From NCBI GenBank assembly GCA_030532825.1, contig JAUNKK010000029.1:1-32109 (forward strand): DNA of 32,109 nt. The letters run 5' to 3'. Below the pieces are notes generated by a model. The model was not told the DNA's origin, ran no database searches, and was given only the letters and a program-made list of their open reading frames with translations. Shown one piece after another: positions 24,310 to 32,109 of the stretch. The position numbers and the translations under genes are program-made. Each line of letters begins with the position of its first letter. The stretch's first letter is position 1. Source of the stretch: Propionibacteriaceae bacterium (GTDB lineage: Bacteria > Actinomycetota > Actinomycetes > Propionibacteriales > Propionibacteriaceae).

Positions 24310-26346
24310 CTACTGGCTCTGTCCGCCGCGGTGCCGTTGCACGATCTCAAGCACGGCCTGACCGAAGCGGTCCGCCTTGACCTTTCCGATGCCGCTAATT
24401 TTCAGCAGGGCACTGCGACTCGTGGGCTCGGCCTCGGCGATCGCTTGCAGGGTGGTGTCCGTGAAAACGACGAAGGCTGGCTGTGAGGCCTGCTGGGCGG
24501 TCTCCAGGCGCCACGCCTTGAGGCTGGCCAGTAGTTCTTCATCGAAGGGCGCCTGGCAGTCGTGATGTCGACCCAGTTTTCGTTCGGCCGCATCAGTCAG
24601 CTGTCCGCCGCAGACGAAACAGGTACGAGACCGGACGCTGCGACTGGCACGCTGTGGCTGCACGGTCGTCACCTGCTCCGGGAGCAGCCCGGTGAGGAAC
24701 CGGGACCGCGCTCCCCGGCCCCGGGTGGGCTTTGTGGGCCAGGAGATCCGCAGCAGCCTCCGGGCACGGGTGACGGCCACATGGAGCAGGCGACGTTCCT
24801 CGGAGAGCGCGGGTTCTTCCTGACTCAGGACGAACGGCACCATCGACTCCCTCACCCCGATCACCGCAACGGCGTCCCATTCGAGGCCCTTCGCGGCGTG
24901 CATCGTAGCCAGCGTCACCGCCCCGGCGGACGGGGGAGTTTCGAGTGCCGCCTGATCACTCAGCCAGGCATGGAACGCCTCGGCCGTCCACTCGGGCCGT
25001 TCGGCCGCCGCCTCCCGGATGAGATGGGCCAAGGAGTTGATGGACTCCCAGCGTTCCCGTTGAGCTCCCATCCCGGATGGCGCCTCCGGGCGCCACCGAA
25101 GGGCGGCCAGCAGCTGATCCAGAAGCTCAATAGGCCGGGCTGTGGGGTCCGCCTGCGCTGCCCGTTGGAGGCGCAGCGTGGCGTCGCGCACCTCGGGACG
25201 CTCCCAGAACCGGTCGGTGCCCTTGACGAGGTAGGGGATGTCAGCCGCAGCCAACGCAGCCTCAAGAACCGGGGATTGGGCGTTGATCCGGTAGAGGACG
25301 GCGCATTCGCTCCACCCCACGCCCCCGGTGTGCTGCTGCCTCAGCCAGGCGACGACTGCACTCGCCTCGTCCTCCTCCGTCCTCTCAGCACAGAACTCGG
25401 GTGGCGGGCCGGCGGGCCGCACGGGACGCAGATCGTCGGGCCCGGGGCGGCGTCTCACCACCCGGTTCGCGAGCTCGACGATGGCTGGCGTGCTCCGATA
25501 GTTACGCACTAGCCGGACTCGCCTGGCTCCAGGATGCTCGGCCGCGAACCCCGTGAGGTACTCGGCCCGCGCCCCGGCGAAACCGTGGATGGCCTGCTGG
25601 GGATCACCCACGACGCAGATGTCATCGCGGCCATCAACCCACAGCGACACCAGGCGATGCTGGATGGCGGAGACATCCTGATACTCATCCACCACGAAGT
25701 GGCGGTAGGCGCCACGGATCTCGTCGGCGATCGCGGGGCGTTCAGCCAGCAATGCCGCCGCGCACAGCAGGATGTCGTCGAAGTCCACCTGGCCGGATTC
25801 GGATTTGTATTTCTCGTAAGCCTCAATCACCTGCGCAACGCGCTCAGGTTCGGCTCCCGAGACCTCGCGGCCCCGGGCCAGTTGGGCGTAGCGGGCGGCG
25901 GGCACGTTACTGGATTTCGCCCAGCTGATCTCCCCCAGCAGATCACGCACCAGGTTCGTCTCGGCGTTCCCCAGAACCTGGTTGGCGGCGCGCCCCACGA
26001 GGGGGAAAGGGTTCTCTACCAGGGCCGGGAAGTCCGACCCATAAGCCCGCGGCCAGAAGTAGCGGCACTGGCTGAGCGCCGCCGCATGGATGGTGCGAGC
26101 CGATACCTTGCGGACCCCCAGGCGCGCGAGCCGGGTTTTTAACTCCCCGGCGGCCCGCGTCGTGAAGGTGATGGCCAGGGTGGCGGGGGCGGCATAGTGG
26201 CCCTCCCGGACGGCGTATGCCACGCGGTGGGTGATCGCCCGCGTTTTTCCGGTCCCCGCCCCCGCCAGCACGACGAGGGGCCGGTCAAGCAGCGTCGCGA
26301 CGCTACGCTGCTCCGGGTCTAGGGCGTCCAAGATGGGATCTGTCAC
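24310..26346 (-). CDS. uvrD2: UvrD2-type superfamily 1 DNA helicase with HRDC domain
   Basis: ATP-dependent 3'-5' DNA helicase of 678 residues. Visible in order: Q-motif DPEQRSV (Gln13), Walker A AGAGTGKT (28-35), motif Ia TFTTRAAGELKTRL, motif II VDEYQDVSAIQ, motif III GDPQQAIHGF, motif IV VRNYRSTPAIVELANRV, motif V TMHAAKGLEWDAV and motif VI VAVTRARRLL. A short cysteine cluster (C576-x2-C579-x14-H594-x2-C597) precedes a C-terminal HRDC domain ending ISGIGKVKADRFGQAVLEIV. This cluster-plus-HRDC layout defines mycobacterial UvrD2; there the third ligand is, from memory, Cys rather than His. The GTG start overlaps the stop of the PH-domain gene (GTGA) and has only a weak ribosome-binding site, so it is probably coupled. 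Confidence 0.92.
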   Translation of the reverse strand: MTDPILDALDPEQRSVATLLDRPLVVLAGAGTGKTRAITHRVAYAVREGHYAAPATLAITFTTRAAGELKTRLARLGVRKVSARTIHAAALSQCRYFWPRAYGSDFPALVENPFPLVGRAANQVLGNAETNLVRDLLGEISWAKSSNVPAARYAQLARGREVSGAEPERVAQVIEAYEKYKSESGQVDFDDILLCAAALLAERPAIADEIRGAYRHFVVDEYQDVSAIQHRLVSLWVDGRDDICVVGDPQQAIHGFAGARAEYLTGFAAEHPGARRVRLVRNYRSTPAIVELANRVVRRRPGPDDLRPVRPAGPPPEFCAERTEEDEASAVVAWLRQQHTGGVGWSECAVLYRINAQSPVLEAALAAADIPYLVKGTDRFWERPEVRDATLRLQRAAQADPTARPIELLDQLLAALRWRPEAPSGMGAQRERWESINSLAHLIREAAAERPEWTAEAFHAWLSDQAALETPPSAGAVTLATMHAAKGLEWDAVAVIGVRESMVPFVLSQEEPALSEERRLLHVAVTRARRLLRISWPTKPTRGRGARSRFLTGLLPEQVTTVQPQRASRSVRSRTCFVCGGQLTDAAERKLGRHHDCQAPFDEELLASLKAWRLETAQQASQPAFVVFTDTTLQAIAEAEPTSRSALLKISGIGKVKADRFGQAVLEIVQRHRGGQSQ

Positions 26347-27763
26347 AGTGGCTCATTCAAACAGGCGACCCCGACATCCTGCGAGGGTCCCTGAACGATG
26401 GCGCCAGCAATCTGTTCAACCGGCCCGTGGGCCGCCCAAAGCCACCAGTAGCGCTCCGCAGATCCGGCATACGTCGCGAGCCAGGCCCAGGCGTTACGGC
26501 GTCCCCACCGGGCTCGTCCGACGGCGTGTACAGCTCCCAGCTGGAGGGTCGTCACACGCTCGCCCGTGAAACATCGCCGCACGTGGACTAGCCGCTCGGA
26601 TGCGTTGAGCTGGAAGGACTTCCCAAGCCCTCGAAAGAGGGTGATGGTCAGCACCCCAAAGACTGGGATGGCGAGCAGCCCCCAAACCCCGCTGCCGAGC
26701 CAGAAAGCCGCACCTGTTCCAGCCGCCATGATCAGCGGCGTGAGGATGAACTTGATGAGGCAGCGCGCCAGCGGCGGACGCGCCGCGAGATCCGCCGCGG
26801 GCACCATGAAAGCCGGGAATTGCTCCCTGGCCACTGCTCGCACGGCCGTTACTGGCAGGGACGGCAGGAGAGTGTTGCTTCCCAACTCGACTTCGGAGTC
26901 TCGGGTCAGGATCCCGAGGTGAGCCCGTCCAAGCAGCTGCTCGACAAAATTGCGCTCAAGAACCAGGCCCCGCACCACCGCGGGATCAATGCGACGTTCG
27001 CGGCGGCTGAGCAGGCCGTAGCTGGTGACGAGTTCATCGTCCTCCAGCCGAACCTGGAATCCGTAGTATTTAAGAACGGTTTGCGTTAGGTCTCCGAGAA
27101 ACGCCCCCACCAGGCAGACCCCGATCCCCACGACGAGCGACATCCCTTCGAAGGCGTCCATCACGAGGGGAATCAGCCGCCATTCGTCGAGAAATCCCCA
27201 CGCCGACCCAAGGGCGGCAGCGCCCAACAGCAGCACCTGCACGCGCACCAGGGCAACAACGACCAGCTGGCCTGGCGTGGTTTGATAAAGCACGGTTCCG
27301 GGCGAGGTTGGGGGTTGATTCGTCGGTTCGCTGGCCTGGACGCCTGAGCCGGCCACATGGCCACGGATCTCGGCCAGCACATCGGCGGTGACCCCACTCA
27401 GTTCGATCTTCGCCGCTTCCCCGCTCTGCGCCAACATGACGTTCATGACCCCCAGGAGCCGGTGCGCCCACGGCACATCAACCTCGACGGTGGATACTGC
27501 CTGCCATGCCAGAGTCTTAGTGGTTCGGTTGATGATGCCGAGGCGGAGTTCCAGCCCACGCGTCGAGAGGGTAAACCGGGTGCCGAAATACCTCAGGAGG
27601 GCCCAGCCAGCTGCGCCGCCAATACCGCGATGAGCAGCCATCCCATCCATTGACGTTGCGACCCCCAGAGCGTGACGCCCATTGTCGCCAGCGCCGCCAC
27701 TCCCAGCTGCCGTGCCCCCGTAAGATAGTCGACCAGGATGCTCTTGGGTGAGAGCCGCCGCAT
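26343..27763 (-). pseudogene. YdbT-like bacterial PH-domain membrane protein, frameshifted
   Basis: Bacterial PH (bPH2/DUF304) protein with repeated PH-like units; the intact form would be about 473 residues. Translation starts at ATG 27763, joined to the previous stop as TGATG, with GGGAG seven bases upstream. It reads MRRLSPKSILVDYLTGARQL and a membrane segment, then hits TGA at 27593-27595. The family sequence continues in the -1 frame from about 27602 (ALLRYFGTRFTLSTRGLELRLG, later VLKYYGFQVRLEDDELVTSYGLLSRRERRI) to 26343. One missing base in a GGGCCC stretch explains this. It may be a true lesion, a sequence error or, less likely, recoding. If translated, a start near 27650 would give a 435-residue product without the first membrane segment. 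It overlaps uvrD2. Confidence 0.75.
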
Positions 27764-28232
27764 CAGCGCTCTCCCGTAGCCGAGTCCCGGATCAACTGCC
27801 GAATCCGCTCAGCTTCCTGCCGGGTGACGGGGCCAATCTCCTGCTCCCCCACGACTAGGTTCACCGTCACTTTCACCAGGCCGAAGGCCCGTAACACTGG
27901 ACCGTGGGTCACTTCGGCGTGCAGGACATGCGGTGTCGCAACGGTGATGCTGCGCTGAATCAGCCGCCCACGGCGCACAAAGACCTCACGTTCGGTCACG
28001 GCGTAACGATAGGTGCGGTAGCGCAGCTGGAGCAGCATCGCGTTGCTGAGCAGGATCAGCAACGCAGCGGCGTCCGGCAGCCACCAGGGCACCGCCAGCT
28101 GAGGCCGAGTATCGCCGCCGTCCCAAGGCCGCCGGCCAGCAGCCACGTCATCAGGTCGGAAACCAGCCAATAGGGGCGAACAGCCGGGGGCAGAGCGTGT
28201 AGGGTCGTGTGGTCAGTCACCGGAAGGGTCAT
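27763..28232 (-). pseudogene. YdbS-like bacterial PH-domain membrane protein, frameshifted
   Basis: Small bPH2-domain protein, expected about 156 residues, normally made with its YdbT-like neighbour. The ATG at 28232 has GAGGAG four bases upstream and gives MTLPVTDHTTLHALPPAVRPYWLVSDLMTWLL, but this frame ends at TGA 28056-28058. The typical continuation (AVPWWLPDAAALLILLSNAML, RYRTYRYAVTEREVFVRRGRLIQRS, then HGPVLRAFGLVKVTVNLVVG) is in the -1 frame from about 28095 to the stop at 27763. One missing base at TGGCGG restores a single frame reading LGLSWAVPWWLP. In the second frame the first possible start is a TTG without a ribosome-binding site, so a functional shorter gene is unlikely. The function of the family is unknown. 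Confidence 0.75.
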
Positions 28233-28383
28233 GGTGCTCCTCAACGCCGGTTCCGGGCCGGATAATCAGACTGGGCGATGACTCCTGATGATGACACTTG
28301 TGAGGCTCACATGACTCAAGGGGTTTCCTAGGCCCAAGGCGGTCAGACCTCATCTGAGCAACGAAGGAGGGACGGCCATCGGG
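28233..28383. promoter_or_regulatory. Divergent intergenic region with 13-bp palindrome
   Basis: This gap of 151 bases lies between the divergent ydbS-like gene and recC. It contains TGTGAG-G-CTCACA at 28299-28311 and two copies of ATGACTC (28278-28284 and 28311-28317) around it. These could be regulator sites for either side. A strong AAGGAGG (28364-28370) belongs to recC. No clear -35/-10 pair was found. Confidence 0.35.
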
Positions 28384-31308
28384 TTGCTGATACGCACGGC
28401 GGGGCGGTGGGACGAGTTGGTCGACGGGCTGGCCGCGTGGCTCGATGGCTCACGGCCGGGGGTGTTCGATGCAGTTCATGTGCTGACCGCCTCCGCGGGT
28501 GAGGCGCGCCTTGCCGGGCAAGCGCTCGCGGCCCGCATCGGGATCTGCGCGGGTATCCAGTTGCTGCCCGCAGACCGCTGGGTGGGGCTGGTTCAGACCA
28601 CGTTCGGCGACGGCGAACCGTCGCCATGGCAGGGCCGGACGCTGGAACTGGGGGTGCGGGAGGTGCTATCCGACCCGGAGTTCCACCAGTCCTATCCGAT
28701 CCTCAGACGTCACCTCGACGCCGGTCCCGATCGGCTCCGCGGCGCCTCGCAGCGACTAGCCCGCCTGCTGCGGCAGTACGTCCAGTGGCAACCGAACCTG
28801 CTGCGGGGCTGGCTCGACGACCCGGATGAGGCGGCCGAAACCCTGCCCGCGCACCTCGGCTGGCAACCAGAACTCTTCCTCCGCGTCTGCGAGTCCCTGG
28901 AATGGGATCCCGTGGAGGAACACGAGCGGCTACGGGCAACGCTGGCAATCGATCCCAGCCCGGCCACGGCGGTGCTGCACTGCCCTGAGCTACCCACCAC
29001 CACCGTCGAGTTGCTGACGGCCATCGCTGAGAGGCAAGAGGTGCCCGTCTTTCGGCTGCCGGAGCGCGACCCCTGGCTGCCCGAGGTAACCGAAGAGCCC
29101 AAGCCTGCCCTGCCCGAGAGCATCACCTGGCTCAGGTCCCACGGGCCCGCCCGACAGGCCGAGGTACTCCGCGACGAGTTGTGTCGGCTCCTGAGCGCCC
29201 ACCCCGATCTGGAACCCCGCGACATCCTGGTGGTGGTCCCCGATACCGCCACCTGGTGGCCAGTCTTGTCCCTCGCTTTCTCCCCCGCCACTGACCCCCA
29301 TCCCGGCCGGAGCTTGCGGCTGCAACGCCCGGCGGAGGTGCGCCCGCCCAACACCGTGCTTCAGGCGTTGGCCACCGCGACCAGGCTCCGGGATTCGCGC
29401 GCCGAAGCGAGTCTCGTGCTCGACTTGCTGACCCTCCCCCCGATCGCCCACCGGTGGCGGTTACCGGATCGGGCCGCACTGGCGGAACTTCTCGCGGCAG
29501 CCGGCATCAGGTGGGGTCTGGACGCGCAGCACCGTGCCGCCCACGGCCTCCCGGGCGTGGCGCAGAACACGTGGGCTCGCGGCCTTGACCGGCTGCTCAT
29601 CGGCCTGGCCCTGCCGCCGGGCAGCTCGGACCTGCCGCTCACAGGTGCCGACGGCATCGCCTCGTCGCAGCTGGAGTTGATCGGCTCCCTCAGCGAGCTT
29701 CTGTCCCGACTGCGTCGCTACGCCGCCCTCACCGCCGAGGCGGCACCCACGACTGAGTGGGTACGCCGGGTCCAGGAACTGATGAGGGATCTCGTGGGCT
29801 TGCCCTCCGCCGAAGAGGCGTTGCTGCAGGAGGCCGCCACGCGCTTGGCGGGCGTGGCAACCGAGGCCAGCCAGGCGCGACTCACCGCCGCCGATTTCGC
29901 TCACCTGCTCGACCAGCTGGCCGCTGAGGCGCCAGCCCGCCCCGCTGTCGGCAACGGCAACCTGACCGTGGTCGGCGAAGACGAGCTAGCCGGTGTGGGG
30001 TTCGCGGTAGTGGCGTTACTTGGGGTAGCAGATCAGCCCGACGGCTATCCGCCGGACGCCCTGGTAGCTGGCCTGCCGGATCCCCGGCAGCAGCGCCTAG
30101 AACGGCTGGAGCGACACGCTAGGGCCGCTCGACACCTGGTGGTTGTGCATCAGCATCGCACCGAAGCCACCAACGCCCCGAGGGAAACACCGACGACCCT
30201 CGCCGGGCTGTGGCGTCGGCTCGGCATCCGCCCCGAACCCCGCGACCTACCGGCCTCAGCGACCAATCCCGGCAACTTCCTAGGCGAGACGCCCTCCTTT
30301 GATGCCGCCGCTCATCGGGCCGCCGAACTCTCCCACGCCCAGTCGGTTACAGCGGTTGACTCCACGACTGAACGACGCCGGGCTGCCCTGGCCCTGCCTC
30401 TCGTGGCCGATACCCCGGCCATGAGCCTCGACGAAGTGGTGCGGTTTCTGCGAGACCCAGCCGCCGCTTTTCTGCGCGAACGCGCCGGAATCCGGGATGT
30501 CTCGCCTCCCGAGGTTGTCGACGACCTCACTCTCCAGCCAGGTGGTCTTGATGTCTGGGGCATCCGCTCTCGGCTGTTGACCGCGGCCCGTACCGGGCGG
30601 GAACCCACCGAGGCCGTCCGGGCGGAGGCGCGCAGTGAGTTGCTCCCGGCCGGGCCGCTCAGCGCTGCCCTCATCGACCGGGAACTTGAGTTGATCCGTC
30701 GGCTCTGGCTACAGGCGCGCCCCGACTGGGAGCGTCCGGTCCGCGACGCTGACATCGACCTGGAGTTGTCGGGGCTGCGGCTCACGGGCTCGGTTCGGCT
30801 GCGCGGAGACGAGTTGGTGGTGCTGTCACCCAGCGATCTGCCCCGGCCGTTGTTCGAGCCGTGGGTTCAGCTGTTGGCTCTCGCCGCCTCTGGCTCCCCC
30901 GCCCGGGCTCGGGTCCACTTCCTGCGGCGGCACTACTCAGACCACTACGCCGATGTGGTCACGCTCACCCCACCCCCTGACGCCGGACAGCACCTGGCGT
31001 GGCTGGTCCGGGGCGCCCGGCTGTCACGCTCCCGCCTCATCCCGGTCCCCGCAGAGCCTGCGCGGCATCTCGCATCCGCGCAGCGCGGCGGACGCCTCAA
31101 TCTGGCGGATTGGCGGCTGCCCACAACGCACTGGAACTCCCCCTGGGCATGGCGGCCGCGGCACTGGGAGCATTTCTATGCGGGACCAGCCGCGGAACTG
31201 TTCGCCGATCCGCTCGGCGAGTTCGACCCGCCGGGGCCGGAGCAGTTCGGGGCCTTCGGCGCGTGGGCTCTGGCACTCCATTCCCCGCTGCTGGAGGCGA
31301 CCCAATGA
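28384..31308 (+). CDS. recC: RecC, exodeoxyribonuclease V gamma subunit
   Basis: Subunit of the RecBCD helicase-nuclease that processes double-strand breaks. It has 974 residues, somewhat short beside the ~1120 of E. coli. The sequence is divergent, as usual for RecC. Supporting parts are the helicase-like but degenerate N-terminal region, with RLARLLRQYVQWQPNLLRGW and PAHLGWQPELFLRV close together, the segment DLEPRDILVVVPDTATWWPVL, and the C-terminal LVVLSPSDLPRPLFEPWVQLLALAASG. The strongest evidence is the following recB, overlapped as ATGA. The start is unusual: AAGGAGG lies 7 bases before an ATC and 13 before the TTG at 28384; I use the TTG. A recD gene is expected beyond the window. 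Confidence 0.85.
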   Translation: MLIRTAGRWDELVDGLAAWLDGSRPGVFDAVHVLTASAGEARLAGQALAARIGICAGIQLLPADRWVGLVQTTFGDGEPSPWQGRTLELGVREVLSDPEFHQSYPILRRHLDAGPDRLRGASQRLARLLRQYVQWQPNLLRGWLDDPDEAAETLPAHLGWQPELFLRVCESLEWDPVEEHERLRATLAIDPSPATAVLHCPELPTTTVELLTAIAERQEVPVFRLPERDPWLPEVTEEPKPALPESITWLRSHGPARQAEVLRDELCRLLSAHPDLEPRDILVVVPDTATWWPVLSLAFSPATDPHPGRSLRLQRPAEVRPPNTVLQALATATRLRDSRAEASLVLDLLTLPPIAHRWRLPDRAALAELLAAAGIRWGLDAQHRAAHGLPGVAQNTWARGLDRLLIGLALPPGSSDLPLTGADGIASSQLELIGSLSELLSRLRRYAALTAEAAPTTEWVRRVQELMRDLVGLPSAEEALLQEAATRLAGVATEASQARLTAADFAHLLDQLAAEAPARPAVGNGNLTVVGEDELAGVGFAVVALLGVADQPDGYPPDALVAGLPDPRQQRLERLERHARAARHLVVVHQHRTEATNAPRETPTTLAGLWRRLGIRPEPRDLPASATNPGNFLGETPSFDAAAHRAAELSHAQSVTAVDSTTERRRAALALPLVADTPAMSLDEVVRFLRDPAAAFLRERAGIRDVSPPEVVDDLTLQPGGLDVWGIRSRLLTAARTGREPTEAVRAEARSELLPAGPLSAALIDRELELIRRLWLQARPDWERPVRDADIDLELSGLRLTGSVRLRGDELVVLSPSDLPRPLFEPWVQLLALAASGSPARARVHFLRRHYSDHYADVVTLTPPPDAGQHLAWLVRGARLSRSRLIPVPAEPARHLASAQRGGRLNLADWRLPTTHWNSPWAWRPRHWEHFYAGPAAELFADPLGEFDPPGPEQFGAFGAWALALHSPLLEATQ

Positions 31309-32109
31309 GGGCTTTCGATATCACGGAGGCGCTGCCTGATGGCCCCATGCTGCTGGAGGCCAGCGCCGGGACGGGCAAGACCTGGACTATCGCAGGGCTC
31401 GCTGCCCGCTTTGTCGGGGAGGCTGGCCTCCCCATCCGGGAACTGCTGCTCATCACTTTCAGCAATGCGGCAGCCCTGGAGCTACGCGGCCGGGTGTACC
31501 GCCGCTTCGAAGCCATAGCCGAGGCGCTGGCGGCGTGTATCGACGGACAGGCACGGTCGCTAGACGACCCGGTGGCGAAGCTGCTGGCCCACGAGGCGCG
31601 GCCGGAGACCTGCCTGGCGCGGCTGCGCAGCGCCCTCAATGACTTCGGCACCGCCACCATCGCCACCATCCACTCGTTCTGCCAAACCCAGCTTGAGAGC
31701 CTTGGAGTGCTCGGCGACTGGGACGGCTCAGAGGCGATAGCAGCAGATGTCTCTGCCTTGGTACGGCAGTGCGCCACCGACGAGTACCTGGCCCGCTTCC
31801 TTGCCGAGCCGCAGCCACCCGTTGACGCCAGGCGCGCCCTCCAGGTGGCCTTGGCCGCTGCCCCCTCCCGGCTGCCGTTCGCCGCCGCCGATCCGGAGCA
31901 GCTCAGCTACCACGAGGCTGTGCGAGCGCGATTCGACCAGCGGCGTCGCCAGTTGGGCCTGGTGAGCTTCGACGACCTTCCGGGGCGGCTGCTGCGTTTG
32001 GTCAACGACGCCGACATCGGCGGCCAGGTATGCGATGAGTTGCGCAGCCGGTTTCCCGTCGTGCTCGTGGACGAGTTCCAGGACACCGACCCCGAGCAGT
32101 GGGCGATCC
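31305..32109 (+). CDS. recB: RecB, exodeoxyribonuclease V beta subunit (N-terminal part, cut by window edge)
   Basis: Helicase-nuclease subunit of RecBCD, superfamily 1. The 268 visible codons start at an ATG overlapping the recC stop (ATGA). Motifs in order: Walker A EASAGTGKTWTIAGLAARF (about 18-36), motif Ia LLITFSNAAALELRGRVYRRF, motif Ic FGTATIATIHSFCQTQLE, the segment LGLVSFDDLPGRLL, and motif II VVLVDEFQDTDPEQW at the edge. The ATIHSFC segment after the first helicase motifs is typical of RecB. The insertion between motifs is shorter than in E. coli. The nuclease domain lies outside the window, so nuclease activity cannot be judged. Confidence 0.95.
   Translation, partial: MRAFDITEALPDGPMLLEASAGTGKTWTIAGLAARFVGEAGLPIRELLLITFSNAAALELRGRVYRRFEAIAEALAACIDGQARSLDDPVAKLLAHEARPETCLARLRSALNDFGTATIATIHSFCQTQLESLGVLGDWDGSEAIAADVSALVRQCATDEYLARFLAEPQPPVDARRALQVALAAAPSRLPFAAADPEQLSYHEAVRARFDQRRRQLGLVSFDDLPGRLLRLVNDADIGGQVCDELRSRFPVVLVDEFQDTDPEQWAI

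Noticed and set aside
27595-28100. Programmed -1 frameshifting to join the PH-domain frames
   Set aside because: Neither TGGCGG nor GGGCCC fits a canonical X-XXY-YYZ slippery site, and no stimulatory structure was evident; a single missing base is simpler.

Overview
This window is chromosomal housekeeping DNA from a high-GC Gram-positive bacterium (Actinomycetota). The evidence is uniformly high GC, frequent GTG starts, a complete mraZ-to-ftsW division and cell-wall (dcw) cluster, a DUF3040 protein, a UvrD2-type helicase with an HRDC domain, and a UPF0182 / PDZ-Lon protease / zincin block whose order resembles that of mycobacteria and other actinobacteria. MurE carries the DNPR motif of diaminopimelate-adding enzymes. 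A recC-recB pair together with this gene order would fit Propionibacteriales, but that placement is inference and no rRNA is present to test it.

Region 1 (1-10680, minus strand) is the dcw operon, transcribed right to left: mraZ, rsmH, an ftsL-like gene, ftsI, murE, murF, mraY, murD and ftsW (cut by the left edge). From rsmH to murD every junction is a 4-base ATGA or GTGA stop/start overlap, which suggests translational coupling of the whole precursor pathway. Upstream of mraZ lies an array of seven GTGG elements, five of them at exact 10-bp spacing, which is a very good candidate for the MraZ operator.

Region 2 (10839-18256, plus strand) is divergent from mraZ. It holds a MoxR ATPase, a DUF58 protein and a membrane transglutaminase in one tightly packed operon. 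After a 76-bp gap come a DUF3040 membrane protein and two M16 peptidases, the first with a full zinc site and the second without. A strong symmetric hairpin ends this block.

Region 3 (18314-24191) holds a UPF0182 membrane protein, a small conserved actinobacterial protein and a membrane-anchored PDZ/Lon-like protease (minus-strand operon). Divergent to them is a zincin-like protein in which the zinc-binding histidines appear to be missing. A 16-bp-stem hairpin separates it from region 4.

Region 4 (24310-32109) has, on the minus strand, two bacterial PH-domain (YdbS/YdbT-like) genes followed by uvrD2, all overlapping. Both PH genes appear broken by a single missing base in their N-terminal membrane segments. 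Divergent from them, on the plus strand, are recC and the start of recB (cut by the right edge).

No tRNA, rRNA, CRISPR, insertion sequence or prophage was seen, and no gene-free stretch exceeds 300 bases. I did not find a clearly new multi-gene system. The most notable items are the MraZ operator array between two envelope operons, the paired frameshifts and the altered zincin motif.
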